Shown one piece after another: positions 15,994 through 22,949 of a DNA stretch of 40,419 nucleotides (position 1 is its first letter; every line of letters starts with the position of its first letter). The stretch is from Alphaproteobacteria bacterium. Its GTDB lineage: Bacteria > Pseudomonadota > Alphaproteobacteria > Rs-D84. A model generated the notes under the pieces. That model was given only the letters and a program-made list of their open reading frames with translations, ran no database searches and was not told the DNA's origin. Where the stretch lies: NCBI GenBank assembly GCA_015062495.1, contig SUUN01000003.1, positions 1-40,419 on the forward strand, given 5' to 3'. The position numbers and the translations under genes were made by a program.

Positions 15994-16029
15994 GACACCG
16001 ATTATAATGGCTTTATGAACAGAAATCAA
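15981..16029. promoter_or_regulatory. overlapping divergent promoters, M23 gene / prmC
   Basis: The octamer ATTATAAT (16001-16008) provides a perfect TATAAT on both strands. Plus: TTGCTT (15981-15986), 16 nt, TATAAT, 6 nt, ATG of prmC. Minus: TTGATT (16029-16024), 17 nt, TATAAT, 7 nt, ATG of the M23 gene. Each -35 box lies inside the first codons of the opposite gene. Both transcripts should start at or next to the ATG. Confidence 0.7.
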
Positions 16030-16794
16030 GCATTCACAATCTTGCAACGCGCCGGTGGCACACGCGCGGCGCGGATTATCACGGAAAACACTAAAAAAAT
16101 ATCTGGGATTGGTATCCGCATAATGGCGCACCAATTGCGCCGTGGCGTCCCTGTGGCCAAAATAATACACCAGAAATGGTTCTACGGATTAAAATTCTAT
16201 ACAAACAAACATACACTTGACCCACGCCCTGACACAGAAACACTGGTATCTGCGGTTATATCGGACTGCACCGCCGACACATTGCCAAACATTTTGGATC
16301 TGGGCACGGGGACGGGCTGTATAATATGCGCACTGTGCAAAAATATTCCGGGTGCACATGGCACCGCCATTGACAAATCACGTCGCGCATTGCGTGTTGC
16401 ACGAAAAAATATTTATGATTTAGAATTACGGAACAGAATCAAAACAATACGCACAACGTTTGACCACCCATACGATTTCGGTGAAACATTTGACATTATC
16501 GTATCAAACCCACCATACATTGCGCGTGGTGACGCACGTGTCAACGACGCAGCGACACACGACCCAGACATAGCATTATATGCAAAAAACAATGGCCTTG
16601 CGGCATATGAATCAATTGCACAAAACGCCACGCATTGGTTAAATCCACACGGCAAAATATATCTGGAAATCGGCATTGACATGGGCATTGATGTCAAAAA
16701 CATATTCATATCGCACGGTTGGAATCTGACACGCACTGAAAACGATCTGGCCGGCATTGAACGCGTACTGGTATTTGAACGGGCTCACCCATGA
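16015..16794 (+). CDS. prmC: release-factor glutamine N5-methyltransferase
   Basis: 259 residues. Methylates the Gln of the GGQ motif in RF1/RF2. Contains a helical N-terminal domain (Q-A-F-T-I-L-Q-R-A-G), the substrate-region motif D-P-R-P-D-T-E-T-L-V, SAM motif DLGTGTGCI, and the catalytic NPPY (SNPPYIARGD). Leaderless start at 16015 after a TATAAT box. First gene of prmC-smr-htpX-tdk; its stop overlaps the smr start by 4 nt (ATGA). Confidence 0.93.
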   Translation: MNRNQAFTILQRAGGTRAARIITENTKKISGIGIRIMAHQLRRGVPVAKIIHQKWFYGLKFYTNKHTLDPRPDTETLVSAVISDCTADTLPNILDLGTGTGCIICALCKNIPGAHGTAIDKSRRALRVARKNIYDLELRNRIKTIRTTFDHPYDFGETFDIIVSNPPYIARGDARVNDAATHDPDIALYAKNNGLAAYESIAQNATHWLNPHGKIYLEIGIDMGIDVKNIFISHGWNLTRTENDLAGIERVLVFERAHP

Positions 16795-17156
16795 AACAAT
16801 TAACAGATTTTGACATAGAACAAATGATTGGCACAGAACACACCCCCGATGACGTCGCAACCCGTCGCGCGGTACGTGCCGAATTACACATGTCGCGTCG
16901 TATTCCACACACAAAACACATTCCCGAACACGCAACACTTGATTTACATCAACTGACCGAAGAACAGGCCTGGACCGCAATAATGGACCTGGCGACATCT
17001 GGCACACGCAGTGCCAACATCATCACCGGGGCCAGTGGCATTTTAAAAATCAAATTCCAACAATGGGCACGCGACAGCATTCTGTCCCCATACATTATTT
17101 CATTCGCCCCCATTAATAATGGCAGTTTTTCCGTAAAGTTCAAAAAAACAGCATGA
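16791..17156 (+). CDS. Smr-domain protein
   Basis: 121 residues. A short charged N-terminus followed by a Smr domain (about 48-120): L-D-L-H-Q-L-T-E-E-Q-A, N-I-I-T-G-A-S-G-I-L-K, and a C-terminal G-S-F-S-V strand. Smr domains are small endonuclease/RNA-binding folds found at the end of MutS2 and as stand-alone proteins; recent work links some to ribosome rescue. Here LDLH and the TG-x-SG loop are kept. The start overlaps prmC by 4 nt, giving tight coupling with the release-factor methyltransferase. Confidence 0.85.
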   Translation: MKQLTDFDIEQMIGTEHTPDDVATRRAVRAELHMSRRIPHTKHIPEHATLDLHQLTEEQAWTAIMDLATSGTRSANIITGASGILKIKFQQWARDSILSPYIISFAPINNGSFSVKFKKTA

Positions 17157-17203
17157 CGCGCCATAAATTTTTTGCTATCAATACCATGGACAGGAAAAAA
17201 GAC

Positions 17204-18145
17204 ATGGCAAAAATTCACACAGTCTATGACCACATTCGCGCAAATAATATCAAGACCTGGGCACTGGTTGCACTGTTTCCACTGATATTTATCGCACTAA
17301 TATTTTTATTCACATGGATTGTTGCCCCAATCCAGACCGCAATTGACACAACCATTTCGGTTGCCATACCAACAATTATCGCGTGTTGCATATGGATGTT
17401 AATTTCATGGGCATTTGGCGATTCTATGATGTTAAACGCGGCAAACGCCCACGAAATTAAGCCTGATAACCGTGAACACCGTGAAATTTATCGTGCGGTT
17501 GAAAATGTTGCAATGGCGGCGGGCCTGCCAACGCCACGGGTTTATATTATCGATGACGATTCGATGAATGCATTTGCAACGGGACGCACCCCGCGTGATG
17601 CATCTGTCGCCCTGACCCGCGGGTTAATCAGACGACTGGACAAACTGGAACTGGACGGGGTAATTGCACATGAAATGGCGCATATTGGCAATCGTGATAT
17701 TCGCCTGGATATGCTGATGATTACAGGCGTCGGGGTCACAGTCTTTGCCGCCGATATGATATTACGCACGGCAATGTATGGCAATCACACATCCGACGAC
17801 AATGATCGTGGCAACGGAACTGCGATATTGCTGATGGTATGGCTGGCATTTTCTGTATTTAATCTGATAATCACACCACTGTTACGCATGGCAGTATCAC
17901 GCAACCGCGAATATGCCGCCGATGCAACCGGTGCACATATAACACGCAACCCACACGCGTTGGCATCCGCACTGCGAAAAATAACAACCGATTCGCGCAT
18001 CGAATCGATGGATAAAATAAAATCCATGGCATCGGTCTGCATTGCCAACCCCGCCGCCCCACGTGAATTGGTTGGCGATTTAATGGCAACACACCCACCC
18101 GTAGCCACGCGTATTGCACGTCTGGAATCAATGAATATAAAATAA
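17204..18145 (+). CDS. htpX: M48 membrane zinc protease HtpX
   Basis: 313 residues. Inner-membrane metalloprotease of membrane-protein quality control. Two TM helices at about 18-40 and 47-70, active site H156-E-M-A-H160 followed by I-G-N-R-D, two further hydrophobic stretches at about 168-185 and 205-225, and the third zinc ligand Glu236 in NREYAADATGA. The start is set at 17204 because AGGAA stands 7 nt upstream and the protein then begins like other HtpX proteins (short lead, D-H-I-R-A-N-N-I-K-T). An upstream ATG at 17153 overlaps the smr stop by 4 nt and would add 17 residues. Confidence 0.92.
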   Translation: MAKIHTVYDHIRANNIKTWALVALFPLIFIALIFLFTWIVAPIQTAIDTTISVAIPTIIACCIWMLISWAFGDSMMLNAANAHEIKPDNREHREIYRAVENVAMAAGLPTPRVYIIDDDSMNAFATGRTPRDASVALTRGLIRRLDKLELDGVIAHEMAHIGNRDIRLDMLMITGVGVTVFAADMILRTAMYGNHTSDDNDRGNGTAILLMVWLAFSVFNLIITPLLRMAVSRNREYAADATGAHITRNPHALASALRKITTDSRIESMDKIKSMASVCIANPAAPRELVGDLMATHPPVATRIARLESMNIK

Positions 18146-18164
18146 CAAAGGAAAGGTATCAAAA

Positions 18165-18746
18165 ATGGCAAACCTGCATTTTCACTATGGCGTAATGAGC
18201 AGTTCTAAATCCGCCGCCCTGATTATCAACGCATATAATTTTCGTCGCAACGGCACCACCGTCGAAGTCATCAAACCATCATTCGACAGCCGCTTTGGCA
18301 CCCAGAAAATAGTATCCCGTATCGGCCTGGAATGCGAAGCGAACGCCATGCCATCACTGGCGACATACTCACCTGCCCCGGCAACAAACGTGATATTGGT
18401 TGACGAAGTTCAATTTTTTGCTGAATCTGACATTGATAAATTGGTACATATCGCTGACCAGCAAAATAAAATTGTTATGTGCTATGGCCTGATGGTGGAC
18501 AGCAACGAAAAAATCTTCCCCGCCGCCCGCCGTTTAATCGAGGTTGGCGCCAAACTGCACCGCATGGATTCAACATGTCAAATAACAGGTTGCATGAAAT
18601 TGGCAACACATCACCTGCGTTTTGACAGTTCAGGTCATGTGATACGTGCCGGCGACCAATTTGCACTGGGCGACAGTAATTATAAATCCGTCTGTCGCGC
18701 ACACTATAACGCCCTGTACCACGACAAGAACCAAAAAACAAAATAG
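18165..18746 (+). CDS. tdk: thymidine kinase, type II
   Basis: 193 residues. Phosphorylates thymidine to dTMP in nucleoside salvage. The family layout is clear: P-loop near residues 8-17, the DEVQFF Walker B-type motif, a lasso-like segment, and four zinc-ligand positions (C-Q-I-T-G-C and later C-R-A-H). The P-loop reads Y-G-V-M-S-S-S-K-S, with Ser14 where nearly all family members have the Gly of GKS/T. This is unusual for a nucleotide-binding loop, but the rest of the site is intact. A strong AAAGGAAAGG SD precedes the ATG. Last gene of the prmC unit. Confidence 0.9.
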   Translation: MANLHFHYGVMSSSKSAALIINAYNFRRNGTTVEVIKPSFDSRFGTQKIVSRIGLECEANAMPSLATYSPAPATNVILVDEVQFFAESDIDKLVHIADQQNKIVMCYGLMVDSNEKIFPAARRLIEVGAKLHRMDSTCQITGCMKLATHHLRFDSSGHVIRAGDQFALGDSNYKSVCRAHYNALYHDKNQKTK

Positions 18747-18758
18747 CAATTATTTTTC

Positions 18759-18786
18759 TTGCAATTGAAATAAAAAGGTATAAAAT
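18759..18786 (+). promoter_or_regulatory. tRNA-Arg promoter
   Basis: TTGCAA, 16 nt, TAAAAT, ending 11 nt before the mature tRNA 5' end. Confidence 0.6.
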
Positions 18787-18797
18787 AACAATCCGTT

Positions 18798-18874
18798 GCA
18801 TCCATAGCTTAACTGGATAAAGCATCTGACTACGGATCAGAAGACTGAGGGTTCGAATCCTTCTGGATGCGCCA
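18798..18874 (+). tRNA. tRNA-Arg (anticodon ACG)
   Basis: Full cloverleaf: acceptor GCATCCA / TGGATGC with G73 and encoded CCA, D arm with GG, anticodon arm TCTGA-CTACGGA-TCAGA, and T loop TTCGAAT. ACG should be edited to ICG by TadA, whose gene is at 14254. The last 20 nt of this gene are the seed of the repeat array downstream. Confidence 0.97.
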
Positions 18875-19365
18875 GATTTAATAAAGAACGTCGCCTTGTG
18901 CGGCGTTTTTTATTAAACCGTGTGTAACACGTGGGTTCGAACCCGACCAGAGGGTTCGACAAGGAGTAGATTTGACAAGTATCACACTGTCAAATCGTCA
19001 CGACTGCCCCGACGGCACAAAGTGCCAAGGGAATCCTTCTGGATGCGCCAGAATTAATAAGAAATACCACCTTGTGTGGTATTTTTTATTAATCCACGTG
19101 TAACGTGGATATTCGAACCCAGGGTTCGAGCCGCAGGCGAAAGGGGCCCGCCACGAAGTGGTGGGAATTTACAATCCTTCTGGATGCGCCAGATTTAATA
19201 AAGAACGTCGCCTTGTGCGGCGTTTTTTATTAAACCGTGTGTAACACGTGGATTTGAACCCGACCAGAGGGTTCGACAAGGAGTAGATTTGACAAGTATC
19301 ACGCTGTCAAATCGTCACGACTGCCCCGACGGCACAAAGTGCCAAGGGAATCCTTCTGGATGCGC
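18855..19365 (+). repeat. three-unit array of structured elements bounded by tRNA-Arg 3' tails
   Basis: The tRNA 3' tail (AATCCTTCTGGATGCGCCAG) recurs at 18856, 19032, 19173 and, cut to ...GATGCGC, at 19349. The intervals are 176, 141 and 176 nt. The first and third units are nearly identical (a few substitutions); the middle one is diverged but keeps the same order: tail, TTAATAA, a terminator hairpin with loop CTTGT, T-run, TATTAA, a second hairpin containing GTGTAAC, then variable sequence. First and third units add GATTTGACA / TGTCAAATC and GGCAC-AAA-GTGCC stems. In the middle unit the stems change on both sides while loops stay fixed. No protein gene is seen here. Likely tandem insertions or duplications at the tRNA end. 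Confidence 0.85.
18887..18912 (+). terminator. tRNA-Arg terminator (first copy of the array hairpin)
   Basis: AACGTCGC-CTTGT-GCGGCGTT, then a T-run, 12 nt after the CCA. Equivalent hairpins recur at 19063-19083 (AATACCAC / GTGGTATT) and 19204-19224. Confidence 0.8.
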
Positions 19366-19377
19366 AAAAAACACTTT

Positions 19378-19404
19378 GATAAATAAAAGTTTATCTAAGT
19401 ATTT
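19378..19404 (+). repeat. dispersed AAATAAAAGTTTA motif, copy 1
   Basis: GATAAATAAAAGTTTATCT then AAGTATTT. It shares the core AAATAAAAGTTTA and the following AAG with copies at 32721, 35981 and 38863. Confidence 0.6.
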
Positions 19405-19431
19405 GCTTTTTTGGGTTATATCAATCATAAT
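19403..19431 (+). promoter_or_regulatory. promoter of the 19439 structured RNA
   Basis: TTGCTT, 17 nt, CATAAT. The predicted start at about 19438 coincides with the base of the first hairpin of the RNA. Confidence 0.45.
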
Positions 19432-19438
19432 TTGTATA

Positions 19439-19646
19439 TCGTTGGGTGTTCCAACGATGGGGTGTGAGAGCCCGATCTTAGCGTCTGATAACTATTCCAT
19501 ACGCAGATTGGCGTTATTTATGTCGGACGAAAAATAAAAAACTCCTGATACCTGTTGGGTCAGGAGGGTTGCGAATATATTGAATAAGCACACAATTCTA
19601 AGAATTGCTCTCAACCTCCTGCCCACTCAAATTTTTGGGTGGTTTT
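19439..19646 (+). ncRNA. candidate structured RNA / leader with terminator and SD-sequestering arm
   Basis: In order: hairpin TCGTTGG-GTGTT-CCAACGA (19439-19457); a short frame 19481-19537; CTCCTGA (19542-19548), which can pair with TCAGGAG (19560-19566); CAGGAGGGTTG (19561-19571), which can instead pair with CAACCTCCTG (19612-19621) around an inner CAATTC-TAA-GAATTG stem; then the terminator-like CCACTCAA / TTGGGTGG with TTTTT (19623-19645). The SD of the next gene lies in ATCAGGAG (19661-19668), the exact complement of CTCCTGAT at 19542-19549. It may be a stand-alone RNA of about 209 nt, or a switch leader for the 19676 gene. No known riboswitch class is recognised. Confidence 0.5.
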
Positions 19647-19675
19647 TCATTTGAAAATAAATCAGGAGATTGAAC

Positions 19676-20338
19676 ATGAAATCAAAATTTTTAATTCCAA
19701 CAATATTAGTTATGGGCGGGGTATGTGACTCTGGTTATGCGATTACCTGCAACAGCCAACCCGTCTATGGCAGTGATTACAGTGGTGCTGGCGGCTGTCC
19801 AATACCAAATAGTAACATAGACCAACCTGCATCTAATTGTGCATCGTACCAATTTCTTTGTCACACAGATGCAAACGGTGAGCAACAAATGGTCGTTCAG
19901 TGTAAAACATGCCCGTCTGGATATAATTTGATCCAGGAAACATACACATCAGGCTATTGTGATTCTGTACCATATTGGACATGTGTCCAGGCAACAGCAA
20001 CAAATCCTGGCACAAGCGGCAGCACCTGTAATACCAGCACATGTACAAATTCCACATGGACAAATTTTGGTGTTGGATATCAAATACAAATAATTCGCAC
20101 ATGTGGCAATACAACAACCACGTGCAAAGATGTTGCACGCATTTATCGTTGTGCCAGCGGCTATTATGGCATCAGCAGTGGCGGCAGTTCCAGCATGTCT
20201 GGATGCAGCAAATGTCCTGACGACGGGATTTCTGTACCTGGCAGCAATGAAACAAAAACACAATGTTTTATTGCCCAGGGAACAGATGAAACCGGAACTT
20301 TTAATTTTGGTGGCAATCGCTGTTTTTATTCCGAATAA
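19676..20338 (+). CDS. secreted Cys-rich protein, paralog of the 4024 gene
   Basis: 220 residues, unknown function. The start at 19676 follows AGGAG by 7 nt. Signal peptide 1-22 (cleavage after G-Y-A). The mature part has about 20 cysteines, Thr/Ser/Asn-rich linkers, then R-C-A-S-G-Y-Y ... C-S-K-C-P and the tail C-F-Y-S-E, the same order as the end of the 4024 protein (C-K-Y-S-E). The spacing suggests small disulfide modules as in TNFR/GCC-type repeats, but no known domain is claimed. Its 5' flank is the most elaborate leader in the window, so expression is probably conditional. Confidence 0.8.
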   Translation: MKSKFLIPTILVMGGVCDSGYAITCNSQPVYGSDYSGAGGCPIPNSNIDQPASNCASYQFLCHTDANGEQQMVVQCKTCPSGYNLIQETYTSGYCDSVPYWTCVQATATNPGTSGSTCNTSTCTNSTWTNFGVGYQIQIIRTCGNTTTTCKDVARIYRCASGYYGISSGGSSSMSGCSKCPDDGISVPGSNETKTQCFIAQGTDETGTFNFGGNRCFYSE

Positions 20339-20340
20339 CT

Positions 20341-20370
20341 AAAAACACCGCCATTTGGCGGTGTTTTTTT
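20341..20370. terminator. bidirectional terminator, 19676 gene / 20369 gene
   Basis: AAAACACCGCC-ATTT-GGCGGTGTTTTTTT between convergent genes. Confidence 0.85.
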
Positions 20371-22921
20371 ACATTGGTATATCTTCGCACTTTTCAACGG
20401 GTTCTGACGTCTTGCAGTCTAATGTCTGACTGCCCCCAATGCCCAAGAAACCATTTTTCTTTTTCGTTGTACAACTTTGCGTAACCGTGCTGGTACAGAA
20501 ATGGCAATTTCTGGTATCACGATTAAAGGTCGACCACACTTCGCGCGTATAGCCCGCACCTTCGAACTTATGACGTTTTGAACCAAAACTAAGTGTCGAA
20601 AAGTCTGCCCCAGACGCACTGAAATCGGCACTGGTCTTTAAGCCTTCGGATGACGAATGTCCACCCTTTAACAGATCGCTACCCATCAAACCGACACCAA
20701 CATCATACGAAATCGCATACGGTGGCGCCAGCGGTGTATCAACCGCCGAATTCGGCGCACCCGCCAATTCCCCATTCGTCGCCGCCAGGCGTTGACACAT
20801 ATATTGCGCCATATCAGCCGACGCATCCTTGGTTGCATCGAATACCGCCTTGTTAAATTTGGCATTATAATTGTTTTGTGCCTGGCGCAGGGCAGACATA
20901 GCAATCTGCATTTTAACCTGATTCAACAGATTCGGAAAACGCGCCGATGTCTTTTGATTCTTTTTACCCGTAATTTGCGATAAATCGCGGCCATTAACAC
21001 AGAACTGAATTTCCGGATCTTGTTCAATCATTTCAATTGTACGATTAATTGTCCCGGCAATATTATTCAGTTCTTCTTCGATTGTCGCGATAATCGCTTC
21101 GGAATTTGGCACACTTGAATTTCTATCACGAATCTGGGCCAGATATTCACCAACCCCGATTTCACCCGGCCCCAGTTTAACCGTTCCCCCTTCGCCATCA
21201 TCAATGGTACGTCCCGTTGCATCACCCATTTTAATTGATCCAAACGAAATCATACCTGTCACACGATAAACTGTGCCATCTTTTTGTGAACGAATGCTGC
21301 CCGAACCAATTGTATCATCGGCGGCAAATTTATTACAATCGGTGGTACTGCCACAGACCTCGGCCATTTTACGATCAACCAATTCCTGGCACTGGTCCAG
21401 TGCAGAATTATCAATATTCAGATACAACCCCATCAACATAGAATCCAAATCATCCATTGAAAACGCAGGATTATTTGCCTTGCACACAACCAGACTGTCA
21501 ATCGGACAAATATCATGGATATAGTCATAATCCATACCAATACAGTTCTGGAAATTTTCACCACAACGCGTATCCGCGGTAAAGCAATCTTTGACTTCCT
21601 GGGTACATGCATCTACACGCATTGCCGCCAATTTATCAACAACATATCCCCAGATCAAAGGTTCCATTCTTTCACATGGATCAATTTCAACCTTGCAAAA
21701 ACTGCGTGCCATATCGGGACGGGACAAACATGCATCAATACTGTCCACGCCCTTGCCGGCGATATCGTCTTTACACGCCTTTTGGATACAGTTTGAAATA
21801 TTGGTCAAACACGATTGACGGAACTTGGATTCCGCGGCCGATTCTGCAACCTTAATTGTTGGTGCGGCCTCGCGCAGAAATGCCGGCCAAACCATATCAC
21901 GCACTGCCACGCATTGCCCCAGCACATTTTCACAAATTGTGCGTTTTGCGCTTAATACTTCCATAGTCGACGTGGTAATATCGTACACATCAACCGTCGC
22001 AACCGTTGTTCCTGCGGTGCTTTGTGCCTGGTTATTCTGCATATTTTCAGATGCGATTGTTGCAACACAGTTTTCCCAATTTTCGCCACAGGCATCTTCG
22101 GTCTGCATACACTTTTTGAACTGAACCATACATTGGCCCAGATCATATTTATTGGCTGCATCAAAACTTTCCTTTAATGCTGCACGCACATCTGCATTGG
22201 CATCGGCCAGTGCCAATTCAGCCTCGGCCTTTTTTGCGGCAATACTGTTTTCATATCCCTTGCAATCTGATGTAATCTGACGCGAATACATATTACGCAA
22301 CAGTGTCATGTCCCCATCGCAATCCGCAGGTACTTGATCCAGACAGATTTCTTCGGCGGCACGGTACAACGCACCCCCCGTCAGTTCTGAAAAATCAACC
22401 CCACTTGATCCCCAGGCGCTGTCCTCGTCTTCTTCATCATAATTTGTTTCCCACAACGCCATTAAATCTGCACGTTTTTTTTCTTTGGAATCCTGGGCAA
22501 TTTCTTCAATTTCTTTCAAATTACCATCGGCATCATATTCGCGCGTACCGGTAAAGACAATATCGGCCTGAGCGCCTAACTTTACCTTTTCAACTTCTTC
22601 GGTTGCGATTCGTTCTGCCTCGGTCAAAATTTCCTGAATTTCTGCAAATTCTTTGTCGTATTTAATACTTAAATCACTGCACGCACAACTGCCACCTGAT
22701 TCATTTTCAGAAATACAAAACTGATCCATACAACCATAGTACGCATCATAGCAAGCCTGGTCATACAACCCCGATGCATCCGTCTTGGTTCGTACAGATG
22801 TCCCCTTTTGAATTGCCGATTGTTTACTGACCTTTTTAGTGGCGGCATACGCATCATGCCCTGGCACAATGGCCAACGCACCAATAACCACACCCAATAC
22901 GATACGACTTGTTTTGAACAT
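20369..22921 (-). CDS. large secreted Cys-rich helical protein (CMDxFC family)
   Basis: 850 residues, not assignable to a named family. Signal peptide 1-26 (cleavage after A-Y-A). The motif C57-Y-D-A-Y-Y-G-C64-M-D-Q-F-C69 ... C79-A-C81-S opens the mature domain; a long charged helical stretch follows (about 85-135, coiled-coil-like), then repeated helix-pair units with C-x3-x3-C spacing and C-G-E-N-[WF]-x-N-C. The C-terminal 60 residues hold N-C-H-F-C ... C and C-E-D-I-P-M. The even spacing of Cys pairs suggests stacked disulfide-stapled helical hairpins in the periplasm or on the surface. SD AGGGAGAG is present. It is the second gene after its paralog at 22950-25112 (28-nt gap). Confidence 0.8.
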   Translation of the reverse strand: MFKTSRIVLGVVIGALAIVPGHDAYAATKKVSKQSAIQKGTSVRTKTDASGLYDQACYDAYYGCMDQFCISENESGGSCACSDLSIKYDKEFAEIQEILTEAERIATEEVEKVKLGAQADIVFTGTREYDADGNLKEIEEIAQDSKEKKRADLMALWETNYDEEDEDSAWGSSGVDFSELTGGALYRAAEEICLDQVPADCDGDMTLLRNMYSRQITSDCKGYENSIAAKKAEAELALADANADVRAALKESFDAANKYDLGQCMVQFKKCMQTEDACGENWENCVATIASENMQNNQAQSTAGTTVATVDVYDITTSTMEVLSAKRTICENVLGQCVAVRDMVWPAFLREAAPTIKVAESAAESKFRQSCLTNISNCIQKACKDDIAGKGVDSIDACLSRPDMARSFCKVEIDPCERMEPLIWGYVVDKLAAMRVDACTQEVKDCFTADTRCGENFQNCIGMDYDYIHDICPIDSLVVCKANNPAFSMDDLDSMLMGLYLNIDNSALDQCQELVDRKMAEVCGSTTDCNKFAADDTIGSGSIRSQKDGTVYRVTGMISFGSIKMGDATGRTIDDGEGGTVKLGPGEIGVGEYLAQIRDRNSSVPNSEAIIATIEEELNNIAGTINRTIEMIEQDPEIQFCVNGRDLSQITGKKNQKTSARFPNLLNQVKMQIAMSALRQAQNNYNAKFNKAVFDATKDASADMAQYMCQRLAATNGELAGAPNSAVDTPLAPPYAISYDVGVGLMGSDLLKGGHSSSEGLKTSADFSASGADFSTLSFGSKRHKFEGAGYTREVWSTFNRDTRNCHFCTSTVTQSCTTKKKNGFLGIGGSQTLDCKTSEPVEKCEDIPM

Positions 22922-22949
22922 ACCTACTCTCTCCCTGGATTGTTCATCC

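Noticed and set aside
18928..18960. Second tRNA or tmRNA acceptor piece in the array (GGGTTCGAACCC)
   Set aside because: A T-arm-like stem exists, but no acceptor, D or anticodon arm surrounds it, and it is altered in the third unit.
18855..19365. CRISPR array
   Set aside because: Only three units of unequal length with related, not unique, interiors; the repeat is a tRNA 3' tail and no cas gene is present.
19289..19537. 82-residue frame across the repeat array with a hydrophobic stretch
   Set aside because: Begins at TTG inside the third repeat unit, crosses the array border and a predicted promoter, and has no SD. Only its tag-like 3' end is listed, as a tentative finding.
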